A program made the translations under genes and the position numbers. Shown in pieces: positions 33,502 through 41,380 of a stretch of DNA of 64,000 nucleotides. The stretch spans positions 26,103 through 90,102 of the forward strand of contig JARCRS010000075.1 of NCBI GenBank assembly GCA_029850555.1, written 5' to 3'. The DNA comes from an archaeon. GTDB lineage: Archaea; Thermoproteota; Nitrososphaeria; Nitrososphaerales; CADDZS01. Position 1 is the first letter of the stretch; each line of letters starts with the position of its first letter. Under the pieces are notes generated by a model. The model searched no databases and was not told the origin of the DNA. It saw only the letters and a list, made by a program, of their open reading frames with translations.

Positions 33502-35865
33502 ATGGCAGTTTCGGCAATTTTTGGCGCAAAGATAAACAGACGTGAAGACCCGCGGCTAATTACTGGTACGGGCTCGTATACAAACGACATCGTACTTCCG
33601 AACTTGGCTTATGCCGTTTTCCTACGCAGTCCGCATGCGCATGCAAAGATCAACAAGATTAACACTGAAAGAGCAAAGCAGTTTCCCGGTGTAATCGCGA
33701 TTGTAACGGGGAAAGACATCGGATCACAACTGAATCCTGTACCTTGTGCATGGCCGGTCACTGGCGCTGAGGTAAAGATTCCGAAATATTATCCGATTGC
33801 AATAGACAAAGTCAGGTATGCGGGCGACCCAGTTGCAGTCATTGTGGCAACCTCGCCATATGAGGCTACGGATGCCCTCGAAGCAATAGACGTCGAATAT
33901 GAGCCTCTGCCCGCGATCGTTGGACAAGAAGACGCGAGCAAACCTGGAGCTCCGCAGCTTTACGACGATGTTCCAAACAATATCGCATTTCATTGGAAAG
34001 TAACTGGTGGCAATGTTTCCGACGCATTCGCAAACTCAGAGGTGACAATTAAAGAACGCTTTGTTAATCAAAGGCTACAACCCACAGCATTAGAGACTCG
34101 AGGGGCAATAGCTCAATACGATCCGGGATCTGACACCTTGACCATGTGGATAACTACTCAGAACCCGCATGTTCACAGATTGCTTTTGACTTTGATGACA
34201 GGCATTCCAGAGCACAAGCTTCGAATAATTTCAAAGGATGTAGGTGGTGGATTTGGGAGTAAAATTCCCTGCTACGGTCCGGAGGCCGTAGTCGCTTTTC
34301 TCGCAAAGAAGATTAACGTTCCCATTAAATGGATAGAGGATAGACAAGAGAACTACCAGGCGACGGTCCACGGACGCGATCATGTCCAGTATGTCGAACT
34401 CGCTGGAAAGAATGATGGAACTATTACCGGAATTAAGGTCCTGGCGTACGCAAACATGGGAGCATGGCTTTCAACAGCAGCGCCCGGTGTGCCAACTATA
34501 CTCTTCGGATTGATTTTGCCGGGAGCTTACAAGATACCAAATGTCGAATGCGAAGTCTATGGAGTATTGACAAACACTACGGGTGTTGATGCGTATCGCG
34601 GCGCCGGGAGACCTGAGGCCACATACATCATCGAGCGGTTGGTCGACATTTTCGCCCACAAAATCGGAATGGATCCGGCTCAGGTGAGGCTGAAGAATTT
34701 CATTTCAAAAGATCAATTTCCGTACAATACTGCGACAGGACTAGCCTATGACAGCGGGAACTACGAGGGGACTCTGATGAAAGCTCTAGGCATGATCGGG
34801 TATGATGATCTACGAAGGGAACAACAGAAACTGAGATCGGAAGGAAAGCTCGTGGGCATCGGAATTTCAAGCTACGTAGAAGTTTGTGGCTTGGGGCCAT
34901 CTGCAGTCGTCCGTGCAACCGGCTTTGCTCTCGGACTGTGGGAGAGCGCAATTGTTAGAGTCCACCCCAGCGGAAAGGTTAGCGTATTCACTGGAGGGCA
35001 TCCGCACGGGCAGGGAGAGGAAACGACGTTTGCTCAGATCACAGCTAGCGAGTTAGGTGTCCCGATCAACGATGTCGAAGTTATACATGGAGATACTGAC
35101 AGGATACCTTTTGGGATGGGAACATACGGAAGCAGGACTACTCCAGTCGCCGGAGGTTCTATCGTAGTGGCTTGCAGAAGAATCAAAGATAAAGGAAGAA
35201 AAATTGCAGCTCATCTCCTAGAAGCTAGAGAGGAAGACATCGTATTCGATTCCGGCAAGTTTTTTGTTTCCGGAAGTCCTGGAGTCTCCAAGTCACTTGC
35301 CGAAGTGGCTTGGGCTAGCTATGGAGCTGGCGGAACGGAAATTCCAACGGGAATGGAGCCAGGACTCGAAAGTACAGCTTTCTATGATCCTCCAAGTTTT
35401 GTCTATCCATTTGGTACTCATATCTGCTTGGTTGAGATTGACCCAGAGAGTGGACAGGTTCACATCAAGCGCTACATAGCTGTAGATGATTGTGGAAGAC
35501 AAGTTAACCCAATGATTGTCGAAGGTCAAGTCCACGGAGGCATTGCACAGGGGATATCTCAGGCGTTATGGGAAGAAGCGATTTACGACTCAAACGGAAA
35601 TTTGCTCACAGCAACACTTTCTGACTATGCAGTTCCAACCGCAGCTGAGCTTCCTAGATACGAAACATCATCGACAGAGACTCCTAGTCCGTACCATCCT
35701 CTAGGGCTAAAGGGAGTCGGTGAAACCGGGACGATTGCCGCTACCCCTGCTGTAGTCAATGCTGTCTGCGATGCTCTTTCTCCGTTAGGAGTTGAGAATA
35801 TCGACATGCCACTCCGGCCTGACAAAATCTGGCGAATACTCAAAGAGAAAGTGGTCTCGAAGTAA
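33502..35865 (+). CDS. Form II CoxL-type molybdenum hydroxylase large subunit
   Basis: 787 residues. The active-site loop is AYRGAGR (364-370), the form II signature, with no cysteine for a Cu-S-Mo centre. Other family motifs, DVGGGFGSKIPCYGPEAV, GQGEETTFAQI and GVGETGTIAATPAVVNAV with the catalytic Glu, are intact. Form II enzymes are of uncertain substrate; many are not CO dehydrogenases. Preceded by a GGGAGG-like ribosome site. The accompanying CoxD, CoxE and XdhC genes may mature this and the form I-like enzyme. Confidence 0.9.
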   Translation: MAVSAIFGAKINRREDPRLITGTGSYTNDIVLPNLAYAVFLRSPHAHAKINKINTERAKQFPGVIAIVTGKDIGSQLNPVPCAWPVTGAEVKIPKYYPIAIDKVRYAGDPVAVIVATSPYEATDALEAIDVEYEPLPAIVGQEDASKPGAPQLYDDVPNNIAFHWKVTGGNVSDAFANSEVTIKERFVNQRLQPTALETRGAIAQYDPGSDTLTMWITTQNPHVHRLLLTLMTGIPEHKLRIISKDVGGGFGSKIPCYGPEAVVAFLAKKINVPIKWIEDRQENYQATVHGRDHVQYVELAGKNDGTITGIKVLAYANMGAWLSTAAPGVPTILFGLILPGAYKIPNVECEVYGVLTNTTGVDAYRGAGRPEATYIIERLVDIFAHKIGMDPAQVRLKNFISKDQFPYNTATGLAYDSGNYEGTLMKALGMIGYDDLRREQQKLRSEGKLVGIGISSYVEVCGLGPSAVVRATGFALGLWESAIVRVHPSGKVSVFTGGHPHGQGEETTFAQITASELGVPINDVEVIHGDTDRIPFGMGTYGSRTTPVAGGSIVVACRRIKDKGRKIAAHLLEAREEDIVFDSGKFFVSGSPGVSKSLAEVAWASYGAGGTEIPTGMEPGLESTAFYDPPSFVYPFGTHICLVEIDPESGQVHIKRYIAVDDCGRQVNPMIVEGQVHGGIAQGISQALWEEAIYDSNGNLLTATLSDYAVPTAAELPRYETSSTETPSPYHPLGLKGVGETGTIAATPAVVNAVCDALSPLGVENIDMPLRPDKIWRILKEKVVSK

Positions 35866-35895
35866 GAACCCATGGCTTAGCTCAAACAGAATCAA

Positions 35896-36933
35896 TTGCC
35901 GAGCCGACAACCGATTTATAGGCCTAACCTGCTTCAGGAAGTAGCTTCGGATTTGTCGCATGAGATCTTGCTGAGACAATTCAAATTGGGGTCGGAAGAA
36001 AAGCCGTTCGTACTTGTTGGAGTAATAAGAACCGAAGGGCCGACTGCAATCAAGGCGGGCAATAAGGCAATAATCCTCGCGGATGGAAGTGTTGATGGCT
36101 GGATAGGCGGGCACTGTACGGAGGATGAGATTGTCAGGAATGCGTTGGACTGTTTAAAGGAGGGAACAACTCGACTTCTGAACCTAACAACGTGTCAAGG
36201 AGGTAGAATGGATGTTTATTTGGAACCCTATCTTCCAAAAAGAAGACTAGTCGTTTTTGGTCATGTGCCGATCGTCGGCGCACTAACACACCTTGCAAAA
36301 TCTCTGAACTTCAATGTCACAGTTGTTGATAAACAGGCGTCAAAGGAAAGGTTTCAAGATGCTGACTCTATTCTGAGTTCCCTCGATGACGAACATATTC
36401 AGAGTCTAGGGAAAAGCACCGGTCAAACATACGCCGTTGTTGCGACGATGGGGGAGTTTGATTTGGAGCATGTGACGAAGCTTTCTGCTCTCAGTCTCCC
36501 TTACATTGGGATCGTCGCTGGAAAGAAAAGAGCTGGTGAAATTTACACTTATTTGAAATCAGTAAACATACCAGAAGAACAGATCGAAAGGATCAAGGCT
36601 CCCGCTGGAATTTACATTCGCGCAGTAACCGCGGAGGAAATTGCTCTGAGCATAATGGCGGAAATTATAGAAGTTGCAAGATCTCAGAATAGCCAAGATT
36701 TGCGCGAGCTCGCGCATAAATTATCAACACAAACTGTTGGCAGAGTAGCCCCAAATAGTTCAGAGAAAAATTCGTCAGAAATTATAATGGACCCTGTCTG
36801 CGGCATGACGGTCAAGGGCTCGTCCGACTTTATTTCAAATGTGAACGGACAACCCGTGTTCTTTTGCTGCGAGTCCTGCAAAGAGTCATTCGATAGCGAT
36901 CCGCAGAAGTACATTCTTGCTAAAAGCAGCTGA
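35896..36933 (+). CDS. XdhC/CoxF-family maturation protein fused to a YHS domain
   Basis: 345 residues from TTG 35896. Residues 15-265 are XdhC/CoxI-like: an N-terminal XdhC domain (FVLVGVIRTEGPTAIKAGNKAII, GGHCTEDEIVRNAL) and a Rossmann domain (KRRLVVFGHVPIVGALTHLAK). Such proteins insert or sulfurate the molybdenum cofactor. Residues 297-341 form a YHS metal-binding domain (MDPVCGMTV, then FFCCESCKESF). The YHS part may deliver or sense copper or another metal. It lies 30 bases after coxL in the same operon. Confidence 0.88.
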   Translation: MPSRQPIYRPNLLQEVASDLSHEILLRQFKLGSEEKPFVLVGVIRTEGPTAIKAGNKAIILADGSVDGWIGGHCTEDEIVRNALDCLKEGTTRLLNLTTCQGGRMDVYLEPYLPKRRLVVFGHVPIVGALTHLAKSLNFNVTVVDKQASKERFQDADSILSSLDDEHIQSLGKSTGQTYAVVATMGEFDLEHVTKLSALSLPYIGIVAGKKRAGEIYTYLKSVNIPEEQIERIKAPAGIYIRAVTAEEIALSIMAEIIEVARSQNSQDLRELAHKLSTQTVGRVAPNSSEKNSSEIIMDPVCGMTVKGSSDFISNVNGQPVFFCCESCKESFDSDPQKYILAKSS

Positions 36934-36942
36934 TTTACAAAT

Positions 36943-37812
36943 TTGCCAGAACTTGGACCAAAGAGTGTCGATGAACTAGTCGAAAAGCTTCGCGAGCACA
37001 AATATATCATAGACAGAGCTAACGCAACTCCAGTTTTCCTAGCGATGCGGCTTCAAAAGCCACTGCTAATCGAAGGTCCTCCAGGCTGTGGAAAAACGGA
37101 AATCGCGAAGACAGTTGCGAACAGTTTTGGGTTCGAGCTCATAAGACTGCAATGTTACGAGGGCCTTGACTACAGCCACGCGGTGTATGAGTGGGATTAC
37201 CCTCGGCAGCTTCTCGAAATCAAGCTGCAACAAGAAGGGGGATCGAAGAAGAACGACGAGGTGAGGCACACGATCTACAGTGAGAACTTTCTCCTAGAGA
37301 GGCCGTTGCTCAAATCAATCAGAACTCAGAATCGTACAGTGCTGCTTGTAGATGAAATAGATCGAGCTGACCCAGAGTTTGAAGGCTTTCTTCTTGAATT
37401 CCTAAGCGAGTACCAAGTAACCATTCCCGAACTTGGCACAATCAAGGCAGAAAGTATTCCATATGTGTTCATAACATCAAACAAAACCAGGGATCTTTCC
37501 GACGCAGTGAAGCGAAGGTGTCTCTACCTAAGCCTCACTTATCCTAGCATAGATAGAGAGGTGGAGATTCTCAAGAAAAGAGTGTTAGACGTGCCTGAGA
37601 ATCTTGCTCTTCAGGCAAGCCAGCTAGTTGCAAAAGTCAGGCAGGATGATGAACTAATTCGTAAACCCGGTACTGCGGAAACGATCGACCTTGTATCTTC
37701 GGCTATGGCTCTGGGTGCCTCCTCTCTGACGCCAGAAGTCCTACAGAAAACTGCAGGAGCTATATTGAAGGATGAAGGCGATCTCGCTAGGTTCCTTTCG
37801 AGCCTCTTATAG
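36943..37812 (+). CDS. coxD: CoxD-type MoxR AAA+ ATPase
   Basis: 289 residues starting at TTG 36943. Walker A is GPPGCGKT (45-52); Walker B is LLVDEIDRAD; sensor SNKTRDLSDAVKRRC with arginine finger. MoxR ATPases of this branch act with a VWA protein to assemble the Mo-Cu site in CO dehydrogenase. The next gene, six bases on, encodes that VWA partner. Confidence 0.9.
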   Translation: MPELGPKSVDELVEKLREHKYIIDRANATPVFLAMRLQKPLLIEGPPGCGKTEIAKTVANSFGFELIRLQCYEGLDYSHAVYEWDYPRQLLEIKLQQEGGSKKNDEVRHTIYSENFLLERPLLKSIRTQNRTVLLVDEIDRADPEFEGFLLEFLSEYQVTIPELGTIKAESIPYVFITSNKTRDLSDAVKRRCLYLSLTYPSIDREVEILKKRVLDVPENLALQASQLVAKVRQDDELIRKPGTAETIDLVSSAMALGASSLTPEVLQKTAGAILKDEGDLARFLSSLL

Positions 37813-37818
37813 AGCGTA

Positions 37819-38886
37819 ATGTTCTTGTCGGTAGAAGATATAGTCGTAGATCTTTCAGCAGAGCTAAGAAGAATGGGTCGGAAAGTTGGGGTGGAAGAGA
37901 GTCTCGACGCCGCGAAATCTATTAAGCTAATCGGCCGGTCTGATCCGGAATTATTCGGAGCGGCAATCAAAGCAACACTGATCAAGGATTTTGATATTTC
38001 GCGAAGAGATGATCGCACAAAAGCTCGGTCAGAAACCATAGTGCGTTTTGGAGTTCAAGATCAGAAAATCGGAAAAGGGATGCCATATACTGAATCAAGT
38101 GAAGAAGATAAGCATCTGAAAAAAGATAGTAGTCTTCAATTTGGTATGTACAGTCCGCTCGGGATTGAGGCAAGTCAGAAAAGCCTTCAGATCTCAAAGG
38201 CCGAAGAGAAACGTTGGTCGAAAGGAATAGAGAGATTCAAGACATCCATATTGACTTTGGAAGGTCATAGATTCAAGAGAAGCAGTAGCGGCCAAATTGA
38301 TTTGCGCAAAACTCTTCGGCTCGAAATGAAGAAAGCAGGGGATTCACCAGCTGTATTTCTCTCGATGAAAAAGATCTCAAAAGCCAATGTCGTTCTTCTT
38401 TGTGATGTCTCTGGGTCTATGAGCGACTCAAATTCCAAGATAGTAAACCTCTGCTGTGCATTCAAGAGATCAATACCAAAGTCAGAGATATTTCTCTTCA
38501 GTACAAAGCTCAAGAGAATCACCTTCTACAGTTCAAAGTACAAGCCAAGGGAGCTCGCTCTTCGGATTCCAAAGCTTGATCTGGGATTCGGCGGGGGAAC
38601 AAAGATAGGACAATGCTTACGAAAGTTCCGACAAGCTTACGGATACCTGCTCACGCGAAGGACTACGGTCGTCATCTTTAGTGACGGATGGGACATTGGA
38701 GATGTTTTCGTTCTAAGGCGTGAGATGATGGAACTTCAAAAGAGAACGAACCGCATCGTATGGATCAACCCATTTTTGGATTCAAAAGATTATTCAGTCG
38801 AGACTGTGGGAATGAAGACGGCCCTTGAGTACGTCGATTCCTTCATTTCTCCGTCTAGTCTTTTGAGGGGAGTAGTTCGGCACTGA
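37819..38886 (+). CDS. coxE: CoxE-type VWA-domain protein
   Basis: 355 residues. A helical N-terminal half is followed by a VWA domain with a MIDAS motif, DVSGSMSD at 196-203, plus later Thr (GGTKIG) and Asp (IFSDGWD) positions. Partner of the CoxD ATPase in metal-centre maturation. Last gene of the operon that begins at 32010. Confidence 0.9.
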   Translation: MFLSVEDIVVDLSAELRRMGRKVGVEESLDAAKSIKLIGRSDPELFGAAIKATLIKDFDISRRDDRTKARSETIVRFGVQDQKIGKGMPYTESSEEDKHLKKDSSLQFGMYSPLGIEASQKSLQISKAEEKRWSKGIERFKTSILTLEGHRFKRSSSGQIDLRKTLRLEMKKAGDSPAVFLSMKKISKANVVLLCDVSGSMSDSNSKIVNLCCAFKRSIPKSEIFLFSTKLKRITFYSSKYKPRELALRIPKLDLGFGGGTKIGQCLRKFRQAYGYLLTRRTTVVIFSDGWDIGDVFVLRREMMELQKRTNRIVWINPFLDSKDYSVETVGMKTALEYVDSFISPSSLLRGVVRH

Positions 38887-38932
38887 CTTCCTTTTCTCGA
38901 TAAGGCAGTTATGCTCTTAGACGAGAATCGTT

Positions 38933-39031
38933 TCAGGCCCAAACGAAGTGCAAAAGGAAGTAGAAACCGACAATCCCTGCGACAAATACGGCCGTGTTGA
39001 TCCAAAGCTGAATTCTTTCATTGAGTTTCAA
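38933..39031 (-). CDS. Possible single-helix membrane microprotein
   Basis: 32 residues from TTG 39031: MKLNERIQLWINTAVFVAG then IVGFYFLLHFVWA. One amphipathic start and one clean transmembrane helix. It lies after coxE on the opposite strand. Short length and TTG start keep confidence low. Confidence 0.3.
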   Translation of the reverse strand: MKLNERIQLWINTAVFVAGIVGFYFLLHFVWA

Positions 39032-39156
39032 ACTGAAATCTGTTTGTTAGTGAGAGAGAGGATATATTGTCTCTTATGAATGCGGAACACGTACGCGAGT
39101 TCCTTTGATCTTCCGTTTTGTAAATTTGCAGATCAAGAAAATACGAAAATGGCATA

Positions 39157-39889
39157 TTGTTAGATTTGGAGTATATCGAAAACCGATCTGATATGATAAT
39201 CGCGCAAATCTCTGACTTACATCTTAGTCCCCAGTTTATTGCGTCAGCTTACGACCAAGCTGTGAAGGCGATCCTACAGCTGAAACCAGTTGTTGTTGCT
39301 TCTGCGATTTTATGGAGAACGGGCTGCTGCGCTAATTCAATCTCGCAGCTGAAAAACTAGAGAAACTAAAAGAATTTCCAATAATCTCAGTCGCAGGAAA
39401 CCATTACTCAGATCTACCAGGTACCTGATCTACAAGGAAATATTTAGAGACAAACAGAGTTTCCAATTTGGAAATGTTACGATTTTGACTTTTGGAACTG
39501 CACGCCCAGATAGAGACGCGGGTGAGGTCGGACACAGGCAGGACGATTGGCTAGCTGAGAATCTCCGAAAGAATATGGAAAGTGAAAATAGTGATCATGC
39601 ATCATCACATTGTTCCCGTGCTAGATACTGGAACAGACAGAAAACTATCGTTGATGCGGGCGATATCTTACGAACCCTATTCATCGAAAGAGCTAACCTC
39701 AAGCTTGGCATAGACCAATCAATTTAAGAACGGGTAGATGGTTTAGTTACTAAAGTCGATACCTCGGAAGGACAACTTAATGTTTCCATTGAGTTCATTT
39801 GCCTAAACCAGAATGGAAAGGAAGTATTGCGCGGCAAGACAAGCGGAATAAATCAGGGCGCGATCATCTTTTTGATCATCGCAAAATAA
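39157..39889 (+). pseudogene. Decayed metallophosphoesterase gene
   Basis: The first frame gives IIAQISDLHLSP, the first metal motif of calcineurin-like phosphoesterases. Later pieces appear in other frames: SVAGNHYSD (GNH motif) near 39400, NVTILTFGTARPDRDAGEVG to about 39580, then VIMHHHIVPVLDTG (metal-binding histidines) near 39600. Stops and at least three frame changes separate them. The last frame (about 39760-39889, VDTSEGQLNVSIEFI then ICLNQNGKEVLRGKTSG) may be its tail or part of another lost gene. No intact product is possible. Confidence 0.75.
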
Positions 39890-39893
39890 ATTT

Positions 39894-40865
39894 ATGGAAA
39901 AGGTTTCTTTGTTAAAAGTAGTAAACGAGCATCTCTTGAATTGGCTACTTGAAGAAAATCAACCTTCGGTCCAGTTTTACACTCTTACAGAGCTGCTAGA
40001 TAGAGATGCAACGGATCTAGAGGTTAAGGAATCAATTTCCAGTATTCCAAAAAGGGGTTGGGCGCATGATATTCTAAGCTTGCAAAAACCAGCTGGTTTT
40101 TGGGAATCTCGGGGATCTCTCTATCGCCCAAAATATACCGCCACTAACTGGAGAGCTCTAGTTCTATCAGACCTTGGTCTTACAGCAAAGAATCCAAAGA
40201 TAAGAAAGATGGTAAATCTTTTCTTCAAAGATTGGCTCAGTCTCCCATCAATGCGAAATATATTCAACGATGAAGTCTGCGTGGTCGGAAATACCGCTAG
40301 GATGCTTACTCGCTTCGGATTCGAAGATGATCACCGAGTAAGGAAGTTATTTGACAGATTGATCGAAGATCAAAAAGAAGACGGAGGCTGGCACTGCTTC
40401 GAGTCACATACTGGAACACTGGATGGATGGGAAGGCCTTTCAGCATTTGCAGCTCTTCCAAAGTCCAAGCGAACAAGAAGAATTCAATCTTCTATTGAAA
40501 GAGGCGCTGAATTCTACTTGGAAAGTAAGCTCTTCCTAGAGGACGGAAAGAAATACAAACCTTGGTTTCGATTTCACTATCCAAATCACTATTATTATGA
40601 TATCTTAGTCGGCCTTGATGTTATTACTAGGTTAAATTATGCGAGCGACAAAAGGCTACGGCCCGCTCTTGAAATTTTGAACGAAAAGCGTCAAGCAGAT
40701 GGAAGCTGGCTGCTAGATACGGTCCATCCAGATCTTGGGGCTAATGCCAACTACAATCTTAGAAGAAAGGTGAAACGATTTGCATTAGAAGAACCGGGAA
40801 AACGAAGCAAGTGGATCACGCTAACGGCGCTCCGAGTTCTAAAAAGAGTAGAAACAGAAAGCTAG
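39894..40865 (+). CDS. Alpha/alpha toroid protein of the prenyltransferase/squalene-cyclase fold
   Basis: 323 residues of repeated helix pairs with QxxDGGW-like turns (EDQKEDGGWHCFES, NEKRQADGSWLLD) and an N-terminal SVQFYTLTELLDRD motif. This resembles prenyltransferase/squalene oxidase repeat proteins. The DxDD motif of squalene-hopene cyclases is not seen, so catalysis is doubtful. Start ATG 39894 follows a TTT-ATG directly after the phosphoesterase remnant. Confidence 0.75.
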   Translation: MEKVSLLKVVNEHLLNWLLEENQPSVQFYTLTELLDRDATDLEVKESISSIPKRGWAHDILSLQKPAGFWESRGSLYRPKYTATNWRALVLSDLGLTAKNPKIRKMVNLFFKDWLSLPSMRNIFNDEVCVVGNTARMLTRFGFEDDHRVRKLFDRLIEDQKEDGGWHCFESHTGTLDGWEGLSAFAALPKSKRTRRIQSSIERGAEFYLESKLFLEDGKKYKPWFRFHYPNHYYYDILVGLDVITRLNYASDKRLRPALEILNEKRQADGSWLLDTVHPDLGANANYNLRRKVKRFALEEPGKRSKWITLTALRVLKRVETES

Positions 40866-40907
40866 AAACAATTTTCTAGGGAGAGTAACTCCCTAACTAG
40901 TCTTGAA

Positions 40908-41030
40908 TTACTTGAGGAAGAAAAGGATGTACACAACGATAGAAATTGCAGTAGCTGCCATTCCAGTTGCTAATCCTAATTGACGCCTTCTTTTCATTCT
41001 AATCAATTTGTATTTTGATCCAGCATTCAT
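40908..41030 (-). CDS. Single-helix membrane microprotein
   Basis: 40 residues from ATG 41030. Basic N-terminus (YKLIRMKRRRQLG) and one helix (LATGMAATAISIVVYILFFLK) ending at the stop, as in tail-anchored proteins. A TATA-like TAAAATAAATG lies about 25 bases upstream, which supports a leaderless transcript. Confidence 0.5.
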   Translation of the reverse strand: MNAGSKYKLIRMKRRRQLGLATGMAATAISIVVYILFFLK

Positions 41031-41122
41031 TCTAGCTTCACCAAATTAATCATTTATTTTACATACCAGATAAGTTTGTCCGTCAGAAGTTTCCTGATTC
41101 GAAGTGAGTATCACTTTAGCTC

Positions 41123-41370
41123 TTAGAAATCAGATCGCCAGTACCGAGTGCGGATACTTGAGATGCCTAGCAGCAATTTTCCTTCTGAAATTTTGCCCTT
41201 AGACTTTTCGTATTCGAGTGGATGATTCTACCTGAAGGCGAGTCTCTTCACTCTAGATTTTGTTGGAGATCCTTTTGGTACAGCCAAGATTTCAAAACCC
41301 CGTGTGCATCTTTAGGCTAAAATCAAAGTGTTAGTGGGGAACCTAGTGCTGGTGAACCACAAAATAAGGC
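41123..41370 (-). pseudogene. Remnant of a LigD-type 3'-phosphoesterase (PE) domain gene
   Basis: Read on the minus strand, three frames together give the PE pattern: YFVVHQH and HFDFSLKMHTG in one, GVLKSW in a second, LAVPKGSPTKSRVKRLAFR then NHPLEYEKSKGKISEGK in a third. The PE consensus reads FVVxxHxAxxLHxDxRLExxGVLxSWAVPKG...RLAxxxxDHPLxYxxFEGxIPxGxYG. Two of the frame changes could be single losses in G runs, but in-frame TAG, TAA and another TAG make it non-functional. PE domains trim 3' ends in prokaryotic end joining. Compare the Ku-like set at 58-60 kb. Confidence 0.65.
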
Positions 41371-41380
41371 AGGTTTTCAG

